Below are positions 40,833 to 50,379 of a stretch of DNA of 64,000 bases, piece after piece. The stretch's first letter is position 1. Each line of letters begins with the position of its first letter. The notes beneath the pieces are model-generated. The model searched no databases. It saw nothing but the letters and a program-made list of their open reading frames with translations, and was not told the DNA's origin. Source of the DNA: Rhodoferax mekongensis (lineage in GTDB: Bacteria; Pseudomonadota; Gammaproteobacteria; Burkholderiales; Burkholderiaceae_C); the NCBI RefSeq assembly GCF_032191775.1, contig NZ_CP132507.1, forward strand, positions 1,451,001-1,515,000, read 5' to 3'. The position numbers and the translations under genes are program-made.

Positions 40833-41030
40833 TTATTGCAGTTTCGGATCCCCGAAAGGCAAATCTTCCGGAGGCGCCTCGGTGGGGACGCGAAAGGCCT
40901 CACTGGCCCAAGCACCCAGATCGAGGTTTTTGCAGCGTTCGCTACAAAAAGGCCGGTACAAATTGGTCGGAGCAAAAACGCTGTCCCCGCCACATCCAGG
41001 GCATCGGACGATTTTTTCAGTCGCTGCCAT
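40833..41030 (-). CDS. yacG: DNA gyrase inhibitor/zinc protein YacG
   Basis: The 65-residue protein has four zinc ligands, CPGCGG and [17 protein letters not shown]. YacG binds gyrase. It is the last gene of the minus-strand pilB–pilC–pilD–coaE–zapD–yacG series. Confidence 0.93.
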   Translation of the reverse strand: MAATEKIVRCPGCGGDSVFAPTNLYRPFCSERCKNLDLGAWASEAFRVPTEAPPEDLPFGDPKLQ

Positions 41031-41059
41031 GTTTCATTGGGTTGCAAACAGCACGGCTC

Positions 41060-41815
41060 TTATGAGCAGAGCGTGAGCTCGAAAGCGGTGTCTTGGCCGC
41101 ATGCATGCAAGCGGTCGTCTGCATCGTGTCGCATCAGGCGTATGGACACCATCAGTCTATTGCCGCTGATCTCAGGTATGACTTGCAACTCGGGTTCGAG
41201 TGCCAAGCGCAATAACTGAAATGTCCGACCCTGCGGAAGATTCTGCTGAAACTGGCCACCTATTGCCATTACTTTCTGTGGTGCTCCAGAATCCCGGAGC
41301 ATTTTGAGCAGCAAGTGAATGGACTCGGCCAAGGGGGCCAGGGTGGAGGCCCAGCGTTGCAGGTCCTGTTGACGAGACTCTGCGCTTCTATGCTGCCAAG
41401 CGTAATAGGCGGGCAAATCAAATTCACAGGTTCCACCCGGAATACCTACCCGGCTACGGATACTCATGAGCCAGTCGTTTTCCGTCAGCGACTGCCCGGC
41501 TTTTCCTGTGAGTGCATTCAGCGCCGTAAAGCAACCATCCAATTGTGCAATCACTTTGTCCAGTACTGCTTCAGAAATTGCAGGGTTGCCCCGGTATCCA
41601 TTGAGCGTCTGCTTTTGTTTGTCCAGGTCCTTGAGGACATCGGACTTCAAGTCCGCGCGAGCGCCGACATCCATCACTTCAAAAATCGTGGTGAGCGCGT
41701 AATGGTGATCCAGTGGAGAGGCGCGACCCATCAACTCAGCCAAACGGAGGAACAAATGCTCCAATCGCAAATAGGTGCGAATGCGTTCGTTGAAGGGGTA
41801 TTCGTAGAGGATCAC
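41060..41815 (-). CDS. zapD: Cell division protein ZapD
   Basis: The 251-residue protein belongs to the ZapD (DUF1342) family, which cross-links FtsZ filaments. Motifs YEYPFNERIRTYLRLEHLF at the N-terminus and GGTCEFDLPAYYAW in the middle are characteristic. GTG 41815 is chosen because it gives the family N-terminus (VILYEYPF); the frame is open 14 codons further but without homology. Confidence 0.93.
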   Translation of the reverse strand: MILYEYPFNERIRTYLRLEHLFLRLAELMGRASPLDHHYALTTIFEVMDVGARADLKSDVLKDLDKQKQTLNGYRGNPAISEAVLDKVIAQLDGCFTALNALTGKAGQSLTENDWLMSIRSRVGIPGGTCEFDLPAYYAWQHRSAESRQQDLQRWASTLAPLAESIHLLLKMLRDSGAPQKVMAIGGQFQQNLPQGRTFQLLRLALEPELQVIPEISGNRLMVSIRLMRHDADDRLHACGQDTAFELTLCS

Positions 41816-41837
41816 GCTATTTTTTCCGGACGTCGAA

Positions 41838-42446
41838 TCATAGCCCGAACTGCACACTTATTTGCTGCGTCAGGGCCTCAAGTTCGTTCAATGTGATCCC
41901 GTCATTGAAGATCACATAATCCGCAGCACGGAGTCGCCTCGCGCGTACGGCTTGAGCCCTCAACACGGCACGAACCTCCGTTTCGGTAAGACCACTGCGT
42001 TGCCGCACCCGGTCAATCTGCGTGCCTTCGGTGCAGTCCACTACAACAATGGTTTCGAGGGTTTGGCGCCAATGGCGGGATTCGATAAGGAGAGGGATGT
42101 CGTAAACCAGGCAAGGCGCGGACATGGCGTCCGCCCTCAATGTGGCCAGTTCTATGGATGCTTTGACCAGGGGGTGAACAATGGATTCCAAGCGCCGTCT
42201 GGCATCCGGATTATTGAATGCCAATTCCCGCATTTTTACCCTGTCCAGACCGCCGTCAGTCCCGATGATGTCTGGACCGAAAGCCAGAACCAATTCGTCG
42301 AGGGCGGATCCTCCTCGTGAGGTAGTTTCGCGTGAAATGGCATCTGCATCAATCAGGTAGGCACCGCGTTGGCTGAGGAACCGGGCCACGGTGCTTTTCC
42401 CGCTACCCATCCCTCCGGTAAGTCCGACGCGAAAACCCTTGTGCAT
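41838..42446 (-). CDS. coaE: Dephospho-CoA kinase
   Basis: The 202-residue P-loop kinase performs the last step of coenzyme A synthesis. Walker A GGMGSGKSTVA, the substrate motif LIDADAISRE and VVDCTEGTQIDRVRQRSGLTE are intact. The gene follows pilD, an arrangement widespread in proteobacteria (pilBCD–coaE–zapD–yacG). Confidence 0.95.
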   Translation of the reverse strand: MHKGFRVGLTGGMGSGKSTVARFLSQRGAYLIDADAISRETTSRGGSALDELVLAFGPDIIGTDGGLDRVKMRELAFNNPDARRRLESIVHPLVKASIELATLRADAMSAPCLVYDIPLLIESRHWRQTLETIVVVDCTEGTQIDRVRQRSGLTETEVRAVLRAQAVRARRLRAADYVIFNDGITLNELEALTQQISVQFGL

Positions 42447-42450
42447 GTCG

Positions 42451-43296
42451 CTAAAGGTTTACCAGGCTGCGCAGGTTCTGTGGGCCAAGCAACAAGGCGG
42501 TAAAGCCTGCACCCGCCAGGAACGGGCCAAAGGGTACGTATCCACCTTCCCGTAGTCCGGAAGTGAATTTCATGCCAATACCTATCACCGCCCCGATGAC
42601 CGAGGCCATCAAAATCATAGGAATGAGAACCGGCCACCCGAACCACGCTCCTAGAGCGGCAAAGAGCTTGAAGTCACCATAGCCCATACCCTCTTTGCCC
42701 GTGACCAGCTTGAACAGCCAATAAACGGACCAAAGGGACAAATAGCCTGCCACGGCACCCCACAAAGCGGTGCTCAGGCCCACCGGTATCCATTGCAATG
42801 CAGCCGCCACCAAGCCCAGCCACAACAGTGGCAGGGTAATGTCATCGGGCAGTAGTGTGGTGTCCCAATCTATCAATGCCAGAGTCAGCAGGCACGCACT
42901 GAAAGCGCACCAAGCAAACCCGGTGGGTGTGGGGCCCCATTGCCACGCACAATAGAAGAAAAGACCGCCGGTTACTAACTCAACGATGGGATAGCGAATA
43001 CTGATTGGTTTTTTGCATTCGGCGCATTTTCCGCGCAATGCCAGATAGCTGAACAGCGGAACGTTTTCATACCACCTTATCCAATGACCACAGTGGGGGC
43101 AACGCGATCGTGGTGCCACTAGATTGAATTTTTCAGTCTCAGGGGCCTCAATACCGGAGAGCTCCGCACATTCAACGGCCCATTGGCGTTCCATCATCTT
43201 GGGCAAGCGATGGATCACCACGTTCAAAAAGCTGCCGATCAAAAGCCCCAGAAGGCCGACCAGACTTGCGTCCATCCATTGCACACCGGTCATCAT
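42451..43296 (-). CDS. pilD: Type IV prepilin peptidase/methyltransferase
   Basis: The ~281-residue membrane protein cleaves and N-methylates prepilins. The zinc-binding cysteines are CPHCGHW and CAECKKPI, and the catalytic aspartates are in LIDWDTTLLPD and GMGYGDFKLFAA. Eight or so membrane helices are visible. The stop of pilC and the ATG at 43296 share a base. It probably processes the pilin-like protein encoded at 49977. Confidence 0.95.
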   Translation of the reverse strand: MMTGVQWMDASLVGLLGLLIGSFLNVVIHRLPKMMERQWAVECAELSGIEAPETEKFNLVAPRSRCPHCGHWIRWYENVPLFSYLALRGKCAECKKPISIRYPIVELVTGGLFFYCAWQWGPTPTGFAWCAFSACLLTLALIDWDTTLLPDDITLPLLWLGLVAAALQWIPVGLSTALWGAVAGYLSLWSVYWLFKLVTGKEGMGYGDFKLFAALGAWFGWPVLIPMILMASVIGAVIGIGMKFTSGLREGGYVPFGPFLAGAGFTALLLGPQNLRSLVNL

Positions 43297-44513
43297 CAAA
43301 CCACTTGGCCCAACTTGAAAATCGGCAGGTACATCGACACCACAATGCCTCCAATGACGGTACCCAACACCACGATGATGATGGGTTCCATCAGACTGGA
43401 AATGCCTGCGACCATGTCATCCACTTCGGCCTCAAAAAAGTCGGCAGCCTTGCCCAACATGTGATCAATCGAGCCGGATTCTTCGCCGATTGCGCACATC
43501 TGCAGGACCATGGACGGGAATAGATTGGCATTGGTCATCGCCGCCGTTAAAGATGTACCTGTAGAAACTTCCTGTTGAATCTTCTGTGTAGCGCTTTGAT
43601 AAACAATGTTCCCTGAAGCGCCTCCTACAGAGTCCAGGGCTTCGACCAGAGGCACTCCGGCTGCAAACATGGTGGACAGTGTCCGGGTCCACCGAGCCAC
43701 GCAGCTTTTGTCAACCATTACCCCGAAGATGGGCAATTTCAACATCAGTCGATCCATGAAGGCCTGTACTTTTTCATTGCGCTTCCAAGCCTGCAAGAAG
43801 AAGTAGATGCCGCCGCCGAGCCCACCAAAAATGAGCCACCAATATTCAATGAATATCTCACTCATGGCGATCACAAACAGTGTCGGCGCCGGTAACTCCC
43901 CACCGAAGGAAGTAAACACTTGCTTAAAGGATGGAATCACGAAAATCATGATGACCGAAACCACGACAAAAGCCACTACCAGCACGGCAATCGGGTACAT
44001 CAATGCGGACTTGATTTTGGACTTGATGGCCTCTGTCTTCTCCATGTAAACGGCCAAGCGGTCCAGCAACTGGTCCAGAATACCCGCGGATTCACCTGCC
44101 TCGACCAAGTTGCAATACAAATTGTCAAAGTAAAGTGGGTATTTGCGGAATGCAGCGCTCAGCGAGGTACCCGTCTCCACATCGGACCGTATGTCGTTGA
44201 GCAATTTGGTTACGCTCGGGTTAGGGTTGCCACGCCCCACAATGTCAAACGCCTGCAGCAAGGGGACACCGGCCTTCATCATCGTCGCCAGTTGGCGTGT
44301 AAAAATCGCCATGTCTTTGGGCTTGATGGACTTGCCCGAGCGCATGCGGCGCTTCTTGATCTTGGTGGGTGTGACGCCCTGGCGGCGCAGCATGGACTTG
44401 ACCTGGTTCTCACCCACGGCGCGGGCTTCCCCCCGCACTTGCTTGCCGTTACGGTCCTTGCCTTCCCATTCAAACACTGCGTCTTTGGTATCCGCAGATT
44501 TCGCTGTTGCCAT
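43296..44513 (-). CDS. pilC: Type IV pilus inner-membrane platform protein PilC
   Basis: The 405-residue protein has two T2SF domains (about residues 70-195 and 275-395), each with membrane segments; motifs FTRQLATMMKAGVPLLQAFDIVGRG and WTRTLSTMFAAGVPLVEALDSVGGASGN show the internal duplication. It anchors the PilB/PilT motors. Confidence 0.95.
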   Translation of the reverse strand: MATAKSADTKDAVFEWEGKDRNGKQVRGEARAVGENQVKSMLRRQGVTPTKIKKRRMRSGKSIKPKDMAIFTRQLATMMKAGVPLLQAFDIVGRGNPNPSVTKLLNDIRSDVETGTSLSAAFRKYPLYFDNLYCNLVEAGESAGILDQLLDRLAVYMEKTEAIKSKIKSALMYPIAVLVVAFVVVSVIMIFVIPSFKQVFTSFGGELPAPTLFVIAMSEIFIEYWWLIFGGLGGGIYFFLQAWKRNEKVQAFMDRLMLKLPIFGVMVDKSCVARWTRTLSTMFAAGVPLVEALDSVGGASGNIVYQSATQKIQQEVSTGTSLTAAMTNANLFPSMVLQMCAIGEESGSIDHMLGKAADFFEAEVDDMVAGISSLMEPIIIVVLGTVIGGIVVSMYLPIFKLGQVV

Positions 44514-44531
44514 AGTTCCCCCGGGTTATCT

Positions 44532-46265
44532 TTATTCGTTGGTCACAGCAAGTACTTCTTCCAACGAAGTCAGCCCTTGTTTCACTTTGTGCAGGCCCGC
44601 TTGCCTCAAGGATCGCACGCCTTCCAATTCGGACTGGGCCGCAATGTCCATGGCACTACCGTCACGGAGAATGATCCGTTGGATCTCCTCGCTGATCGGC
44701 ATCACCTGGTAGATACCCACCCGACCTTTGTAGCCGTTATTGCAAGCCGAGCACCCGACAGCGCGGTAGGGCTTCCAGCTGCCGTCCAACTCGGACTCTT
44801 TGAAGCCCGCATCCAACAGTGCTTTTTGGGGGACATCTGCTGGTTGTTTGCAGTTCAGGCACAAGCGACGCGCCAACCGCTGTGCCGTGATCAGAATCAC
44901 GCTGGATGCGATGTTGAAGGGCTGAATACCCATGTTGCGCATGCGGGTCAGCGTTGTCGGTGCATCGTTGGTGTGCAGTGTCGACAGTACCAAGTGCCCC
45001 GTCTGTGCTGCCTTGATGGAAATGTCTGCGGTTTCCAAATCCCGGATTTCGCCGACCATGATGATGTCCGGATCCTGTCGCAAGAAGGATTTCAGCGCGG
45101 CAGCAAAGGTCAGGCCCGCCTTCTCATTCACATTGACCTGATTCACGCCGGGAAGGTTGATTTCAGACGGGTCTTCCGCTGTGGCGATGTTGACGCCCGG
45201 CTGGTTCAACAGGTTCAGGCAGGTGTACAAAGACACCGTCTTGCCTGAACCTGTAGGCCCGGTAACCAAAATCATGCCGTAGGGGCGGCCGATGGCCTTG
45301 AGCAAACGCTCTTTTTCTTCGGCTTCATATCCAAGGGCATCAATGCCCAGCTTTGCGCTGCTGGGGTCCAGGATACGGATCACAATCTTTTCGCCGAAAA
45401 GTGTCGGCAGGGTACTGACCCGGAAATCAATCACCCGGTCTGCGCCCACCTTGAGCTTCATGCGACCATCCTGGGGTACCCGCTTTTCGGAGATGTCCAT
45501 GCGGGATATCACCTTGATGCGGGAGGCCAGCTTGTCCTTGATCGCAATCGGCGGGCTCGCAATTTCACGCAACTCACCATCAATCCGGAAGCGCACCCGG
45601 TAATGGTGCTCGTAGGGTTCAAAATGCAAGTCCGAAGCTCGCATGCTGAACGCATCCATGAGCATTTTGTGCAGGAAGCGGACAACCGGCGCGTCCTCCA
45701 CTTCCGCCGTAGCGGCTTGTGTAGTCTCGGTCGCAGCTTCAGCGGCCGTTTCATCAAACTCGAAATCACCCCCGATGATCTCTTCCATCGCCTCGCTGGC
45801 AGTCACCGTGTTGGCATCAACCATTTTGGAGAGTTTGTCGTACTCGGCGATGACCCAGTCAAAACCCATCTGGGTGGAGAACTTGATCCGCTCGGCGGCT
45901 TGCTGGTCAGAGGGGTCTGCGGTTGCGATGATCAGCCGGTTACCCCGTTTGCTCAGAACCAACACCCTGAATTCGGTGCAGATCTTGGCATCGAGCAGGC
46001 CTTTGGGAAGCCTTTGCACGTCCACCGCATCGAGGTCAATCAATGGGGCCGCGAAAGCGTTCGACAACGTCTGGGCCAGATCACCCGCTGATACCGCTCC
46101 CGATCCAACCAGCTCCGCCATAAAGCTGCTTTTGCCGGAAACTGCTTTCCGGTAAATGTCTTCAGCGGTTTTTTGCTGAATCTTGCCGGCGGCTACCAGT
46201 GCCCGGCCAATGCCCGGAAGGGCTACGGAAGCGGGGTCGCGGGTCGTGGAGTCTGCGGATGCCAT
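44532..46265 (-). CDS. pilB: Type IV pilus assembly ATPase PilB
   Basis: The 577-residue extension motor has an N-terminal MshEN domain, Walker A GPTGSGKTVS (about residue 330), the Asp box and Walker B IIMVGEIRDLETA, His box TLHTNDAPTTLTRM, and a tetracysteine zinc site CLNC…CSACNNGY. The usual PVEI after TAED reads PSEI here, a minor change. It heads the pilBCD operon; no pilA is directly beside it. Confidence 0.95.
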   Translation of the reverse strand: MASADSTTRDPASVALPGIGRALVAAGKIQQKTAEDIYRKAVSGKSSFMAELVGSGAVSAGDLAQTLSNAFAAPLIDLDAVDVQRLPKGLLDAKICTEFRVLVLSKRGNRLIIATADPSDQQAAERIKFSTQMGFDWVIAEYDKLSKMVDANTVTASEAMEEIIGGDFEFDETAAEAATETTQAATAEVEDAPVVRFLHKMLMDAFSMRASDLHFEPYEHHYRVRFRIDGELREIASPPIAIKDKLASRIKVISRMDISEKRVPQDGRMKLKVGADRVIDFRVSTLPTLFGEKIVIRILDPSSAKLGIDALGYEAEEKERLLKAIGRPYGMILVTGPTGSGKTVSLYTCLNLLNQPGVNIATAEDPSEINLPGVNQVNVNEKAGLTFAAALKSFLRQDPDIIMVGEIRDLETADISIKAAQTGHLVLSTLHTNDAPTTLTRMRNMGIQPFNIASSVILITAQRLARRLCLNCKQPADVPQKALLDAGFKESELDGSWKPYRAVGCSACNNGYKGRVGIYQVMPISEEIQRIILRDGSAMDIAAQSELEGVRSLRQAGLHKVKQGLTSLEEVLAVTNE

Positions 46266-46341
46266 AAGTCTTCAAGGATAGCCGAAGCCACGCACCTTCA
46301 GGGCCCCGGAATCAAGCGGTTACCAATTTTCGCAGGCAGAA

Positions 46342-46362
46342 CGTGGTGATTTTCACACCACG
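46342..46362 (-). terminator. Hairpin downstream of rfbC
   Basis: CGTGGTG and CACCACG form a seven-base-pair stem with a seven-base loop, ten bases after the rfbC stop. No T run follows on the minus strand, so it is only a possible terminator. Confidence 0.35.
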
Positions 46363-46371
46363 GGCACGCGA

Positions 46372-46923
46372 TTAAGGTTTTTTCAGTCCGCCACCAAAAG
46401 CTGCTCCCGCTGCGTCCTTGGCGGAAAGTTTGGGTGCAATACTCATGGCAGGCCACGCAATGGCCAAGGTGGGGTCGTTCCAAGCGATGCAGCGCTCATG
46501 CTCCGGGGCGTAGTAGTCGGTGGTCTTGTACAAAAACTCCGCAGTTTCCGAGAGCACCACAAAGCCATGCGCCAAGCCCGGCGGCACCCACAACTGTCGC
46601 TTGTTGGAGCCAGACAGGATTTCGCCGACCCATTTGCCGTAGGTGGGGGAGTCGGGGCGTATGTCCACCGCCACGTCAAACACCTCCCCCGCCACCACCC
46701 GGACCAGCTTCCCTTGGGGCTGTTGCACTTGGTAGTGCAAGCCACGCAAAACGCCGTATCCGGATTTGGAGTGGTTGTCCTGCACAAAGGGCAAGCTCAC
46801 TCCCGTCACCTCGCGGAACACCCGTTCGTTGAAGCTCTCAAAAAAGAAACCACGCTCATCTCCGAACACCTTGGGTTCGAGCAGCAGCACATCCGCAATG
46901 GCGGTACTCGTCACGTGCATCAA
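46372..46923 (-). CDS. rfbC: dTDP-4-dehydrorhamnose 3,5-epimerase
   Basis: The 183-residue cupin enzyme has the catalytic His in VLRGLHYQ and the Tyr region [13 protein letters not shown]. It performs the third step of dTDP-L-rhamnose synthesis. The start overlaps the rfbA stop (ATGA). Confidence 0.95.
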   Translation of the reverse strand: MMHVTSTAIADVLLLEPKVFGDERGFFFESFNERVFREVTGVSLPFVQDNHSKSGYGVLRGLHYQVQQPQGKLVRVVAGEVFDVAVDIRPDSPTYGKWVGEILSGSNKRQLWVPPGLAHGFVVLSETAEFLYKTTDYYAPEHERCIAWNDPTLAIAWPAMSIAPKLSAKDAAGAAFGGGLKKP

Positions 46924-47819
46924 AACACCTTTTCTTTGAGCAAGCGGAGCATGTACTGACCGTAGCCGGATTTCGCCAAGGGTTGCGCCAGCGTTTGCAG
47001 CTGCGCATCGTCAATCCAGCCACTGCGCCAAGCGATCTCCTCAGGGCAGGCCACTTTCAGGCCTTGACGGTTCTCAATCGTGTGGATGAATTGGCTGGCC
47101 TCCAGCATGGACTCATGTGTGCCCGTATCCAACCACGCGTAGCCGCGGCCCATGGTTTGTACGTCCAGCGCACCGCGTTCCAGGTACATCCGGTTCAGGT
47201 CCGTGATTTCCAGCTCGCCCCGGGCGGAGGGTTTCACCTGTTTGGCCATCTCCACCACATTCGCGTCGTAAAAGTACAGGCCGGTGACCGCGTAGCGCGA
47301 CTTGGGGGTCTTGGGCTTTTCTTCCAGGCTGATCGCTTTACCCTGGGCATCAAATTCCACCACGCCATAGCGTTCGGGGTCGGTGACGGCGTAGGCAAAT
47401 ACGGTGGCGCCCGTGGTCTGCGCCGTAGCGCTTTGCAGCAGGCCTGCAAAGTCATGCCCGTAAAAGATGTTGTCGCCCAGCACCAGTGCGCTGGGCGCAC
47501 CCTCCAGAAACGCTTCGCCGATCAGGAAGGCTTGTGCCAGACCGTCCGGCGAAGGCTGCACTGCGTATTCAATGTGAATGCCCCACTGGCTGCCATTACC
47601 CAAGAGTTGCTCAAAGCGCGGGGTGTCCTGCGGGGTGCTGATGACCAGGATGTCCTTGATGCCCGCCAGTAGCAGCACGCTCAAGGGGTAGTAGATCATC
47701 GGTTTGTTGTAGATGGGCAGCAGTTGTTTGCTGACCGCCTGGGTGGCCGGGTACAGGCGGGTGCCCGAGCCTCCAGCTAGGATGATGCCTTTGCGGGGCT
47801 TTGTAATCGTGGTGCTCAT
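46920..47819 (-). CDS. rfbA: Glucose-1-phosphate thymidylyltransferase
   Basis: The 299-residue nucleotidyltransferase makes dTDP-glucose. The motif [11 protein letters not shown] and metal/substrate motifs LGDNIFYG and EEKPKTPKS are present. ATG 47819 is chosen because it gives the normal start; the open frame extends further but into rfbD sequence. Confidence 0.95.
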   Translation of the reverse strand: MSTTITKPRKGIILAGGSGTRLYPATQAVSKQLLPIYNKPMIYYPLSVLLLAGIKDILVISTPQDTPRFEQLLGNGSQWGIHIEYAVQPSPDGLAQAFLIGEAFLEGAPSALVLGDNIFYGHDFAGLLQSATAQTTGATVFAYAVTDPERYGVVEFDAQGKAISLEEKPKTPKSRYAVTGLYFYDANVVEMAKQVKPSARGELEITDLNRMYLERGALDVQTMGRGYAWLDTGTHESMLEASQFIHTIENRQGLKVACPEEIAWRSGWIDDAQLQTLAQPLAKSGYGQYMLRLLKEKVF

Positions 47820-47821
47820 GG

Positions 47822-48727
47822 TTATTTCCCTGCGATCTCGATCAACATGCGCTTCACGCCCTCCTGCCAAAGGGGCAGCCGCAGTCCGAAGGCGGTTTGG
47901 AATTTGTGGGTATCCAGGCGCGAGTTCAGCGGGCGCTGGGCCGGTGTGGGGTAGCTGCTGGTGGACGTCGGTGCCACTCTGTCTGCGGTGGCTTTGAGCG
48001 GCAGCCCCAATGCTGCCGCCTGCTCCAGGACGAACTGCGCGTACCCGTGCCAAGTCGTTTCGCCTGCAGCAATGCAGTGGTACAGCCCGGCCAGCTCAGG
48101 TTGGGTTTGCAGGCTGCGGATGGCATGCGCGGTCACATCGGCCAGCAGCTCTGCCGAGGTGGGCGCGCCAAACTGGTCGTTGATGACGGTGAGCGTATCC
48201 CGCTCGCCGGCCAGGCGCAGCATGGTCTTGGCAAAGTTTCCACCCCGGGCGGCGTACACCCAGCTGGTACGCAAGATCAGGTGCTTGGGACAGGTTGCCA
48301 CCGCTTGTTCACCCTCCAGCTTGGTCTGGCCGTACACGCTCAAGGGGCCGGTGGCGTCGGTCTCTTTCCAAGGCACGTTGCCGCTGCCATCGAACACATA
48401 GTCCGTGCTGTAGTGGATCAGCCATGCTCCTGTTTTGATAGCTGCTCGCGCAAGTGCTGCGGGCGCCAGGGCGTTAATTGTTCTTGCAAGTTCGGGCTCG
48501 CTTTCGGCCTTGTCGACCGCAGTGTGGGCTGCAGCATTGACGATCACGTCGGGTTGCACAGCCTCCACCGTGCGCTCCAGTCCGGGTAGGTCGGTGAAGT
48601 CGCCGCACAGGCCTTGCGGGTTGTGGCGGGCGTCAAAGTCCAGCGCCACCACCTCTCCCAGAATGCTTAATGAGCGTTGCAATTCCCAGCCCACCTGGCC
48701 TCCTCGGCCGAACAGCAAAATCTTCAT
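47822..48727 (-). CDS. rfbD: dTDP-4-dehydrorhamnose reductase
   Basis: The 301-residue SDR enzyme has the NAD(P)-binding [21 protein letters not shown] and the active YGQTKLEGE. It performs the last step of dTDP-rhamnose synthesis. Oddity: the internal segment [15 protein letters not shown] is encoded by DNA that matches the dispersed palindromic repeat, yet it aligns with the family without extra length. ATG overlaps the rfbB stop. Confidence 0.95.
   Translation of the reverse strand: MKILLFGRGGQVGWELQRSLSILGEVVALDFDARHNPQGLCGDFTDLPGLERTVEAVQPDVIVNAAAHTAVDKAESEPELARTINALAPAALARAAIKTGAWLIHYSTDYVFDGSGNVPWKETDATGPLSVYGQTKLEGEQAVATCPKHLILRTSWVYAARGGNFAKTMLRLAGERDTLTVINDQFGAPTSAELLADVTAHAIRSLQTQPELAGLYHCIAAGETTWHGYAQFVLEQAAALGLPLKATADRVAPTSTSSYPTPAQRPLNSRLDTHKFQTAFGLRLPLWQEGVKRMLIEIAGK
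48424..48472 (-). repeat. Dispersed palindromic repeat inside rfbD
   Basis: On the coding strand it reads CTGGCGCCCG, CAGCACTTGCGCGAGCAGCT, ATCAAA and AGGAGCATGG, closely matching the copy at 22445. It is translated in frame. Confidence 0.6.
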
Positions 48728-49809
48728 GCTGCGGCCTTGCTGCTTGCGTCTTGGCCGTATTGCTTGCTCACCCAATCGCGGTAGCCACCGCTGAGCACGT
48801 TCTCCACCCATTGCGGGTTGTCCAGATACCACTGCACGGTTTTGCGGATGCCGGTCTCGAAGGTTTCAGCGGGTTTCCAGCCCAGTTGCTGCTCGATCTT
48901 GCGGGCGTCAATGGCGTAGCGCCGGTCATGGCCGGGGCGGTCGGTCACATAAGTGATCTGCTCTTTGTAGGGTTTGCCGTCCGCGCGGGGCTTGAGCTCA
49001 TCCAGCAGGTCGCACACCGTGTGCACGATGTCCAGGTTGGGTTTTTCGTTCCAGCCGCCCACGTTGTAGGTCTCCCCCAAAACACCGGCCTCCAGCACGC
49101 GGCGGATGGCGCTGCAATGGTCTTTCACATAGAGCCAATCGCGGATTTGCTGGCCGTCGCCGTACACCGGCAAGGGCTTGCCGGCCTGGGCGTTGACGAT
49201 CATCAACGGGATCAGTTTCTCGGGGAAGTGATAGGGGCCGTAGTTGTTGCTGCAATTGGTGGTGAGTACCGGCAGGCCGTAGGTGTGGTGGTACGCGCGC
49301 ACCAGGTGGTCACTAGCCGCCTTGCTGGCACTGTAGGGGCTGTTGGGCTCGTAGCGGTTCGATTCTGAGAAGGCCGGGTCAGTCTTCGAGAGTGAGCCGT
49401 ACACCTCGTCGGTGGAAACATGCAAAAAGCGGAAAGCCGTCTTGGATTCCGCGGGCAACGCGCCCCAATACGCACGCACACTCTCCAGCAGGTGGAAGGT
49501 GCCCACAATGTTGGTCTGGATGAACTCGCTTGGGCCATGAATGGAACGGTCCACATGACTCTCGGCGGCAAAGTTCAGCACGGCGCGCGGCTGGTTTTCT
49601 TGCAGCAAGCGGTTCATCAGTGCTGCATCCCCGATGTCGCCTTGCACAAACACGTGGGCGGGGTTGCCTGCCAAGGAGGCAAGATTCTGCAGATTGCCCG
49701 CATAGGTGAGCTTGTCCAGGTTGACGACGGTTTCTGATGATCCGCTCAGCCAGTCCAGCACAAAGTTGCTGCCGATGAAGCCGGCGCCGCCCGTTACCAG
49801 AATGGTCAT
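48724..49809 (-). CDS. rfbB: dTDP-glucose 4,6-dehydratase
   Basis: The 361-residue SDR enzyme has NAD-binding [13 protein letters not shown], catalytic STDEVYG and [10 protein letters not shown], and [12 protein letters not shown]. It heads the rfbBDAC operon. The promoter must lie in the 167-bp gap shared with the divergent pilin-like gene. Confidence 0.96.
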   Translation of the reverse strand: MTILVTGGAGFIGSNFVLDWLSGSSETVVNLDKLTYAGNLQNLASLAGNPAHVFVQGDIGDAALMNRLLQENQPRAVLNFAAESHVDRSIHGPSEFIQTNIVGTFHLLESVRAYWGALPAESKTAFRFLHVSTDEVYGSLSKTDPAFSESNRYEPNSPYSASKAASDHLVRAYHHTYGLPVLTTNCSNNYGPYHFPEKLIPLMIVNAQAGKPLPVYGDGQQIRDWLYVKDHCSAIRRVLEAGVLGETYNVGGWNEKPNLDIVHTVCDLLDELKPRADGKPYKEQITYVTDRPGHDRRYAIDARKIEQQLGWKPAETFETGIRKTVQWYLDNPQWVENVLSGGYRDWVSKQYGQDASSKAAA

Positions 49810-49976
49810 ATTGAATTGCGTCGTAACGTGGAAATGGTCCTGATTATCTTCTGACCCAACTTACCTCAGCCGCAGTTAGCCAGTCAGTCCGTATGGGCCA
49901 ATCGTCCGGACTATTTCCAAAACCGAAGGCTTTCCTCTATCATTGTGTAACAACTTGTTACCGCCAGTGTCAGTGA
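49810..49976. other. Divergent intergenic region between rfbB and the pilin-like gene
   Basis: The gap must hold promoters for both directions. I see no strong -35/-10 pair for either, but a perfect palindrome lies near its right end. Confidence 0.5.
49947..49961 (+). promoter_or_regulatory. GTAACAA-C-TTGTTAC palindrome before the pilin-like gene
   Basis: Perfect seven-base inverted repeat with a one-base centre, 15 bp before the pilin-like ATG. It may be an operator or an mRNA hairpin that hides the ribosome site. The regulator is not identified. Confidence 0.55.
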
Positions 49977-50363
49977 ATGCCCTCCACTCCCATCCGTCAG
50001 TCCGGCTTTACGCTCATTGAGCTTGTCATGGTCATTGTCATCCTCGGCATTTTGTCGGCGGTGGCCATCCCCAAGTTTGTGGATTTGCGTGGTGATGCGC
50101 AAACGGCAGCCACGCAAGCCTTGGCGGGCGCCATTACCACCGGGTCTGTCATTAACGTGTCCGTGCGAAGGGTCAACCCTGGCAAGGGTCAAGTCGTGAG
50201 CGATTGCACCCACGGCGCGAGGCTCATTGAAGGCGGCTTGCCCTCAGGTTACAGCTTGGGTGGCAGTTTGCCTTTGCCGGTTCCGGCCGGCACGGAGGTG
50301 ATGTGCACCCTCAACGGACCGAACGGATCCACTGCCAGCGCTACCTTGACCGGCATACTTTGA
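49977..50363 (+). CDS. Type IV pilin-like protein (prepilin N-terminus)
   Basis: The 128-residue protein has a class III signal [28 protein letters not shown], with cleavage after Gly10 and Glu at +5, followed by a short globular domain with two cysteines (DC and VMC). It resembles MshA/PilA-type or minor pilins. PilD encoded in this window would process it. It is 16 bp before the PEP-CTERM gene. Confidence 0.85.
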   Translation: MPSTPIRQSGFTLIELVMVIVILGILSAVAIPKFVDLRGDAQTAATQALAGAITTGSVINVSVRRVNPGKGQVVSDCTHGARLIEGGLPSGYSLGGSLPLPVPAGTEVMCTLNGPNGSTASATLTGIL

Positions 50364-50379
50364 ATAAGGGAGATGAAAA

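Noticed and set aside
40831..40833. Fusion or overlap of the MutT-like gene with yacG
   Set aside because: They are convergent with separate stops one base apart; both proteins are complete.
43920..45248. 442-codon plus-strand frame opposite pilC and pilB
   Set aside because: Antisense to highly conserved pilus genes, with shadow-type composition.
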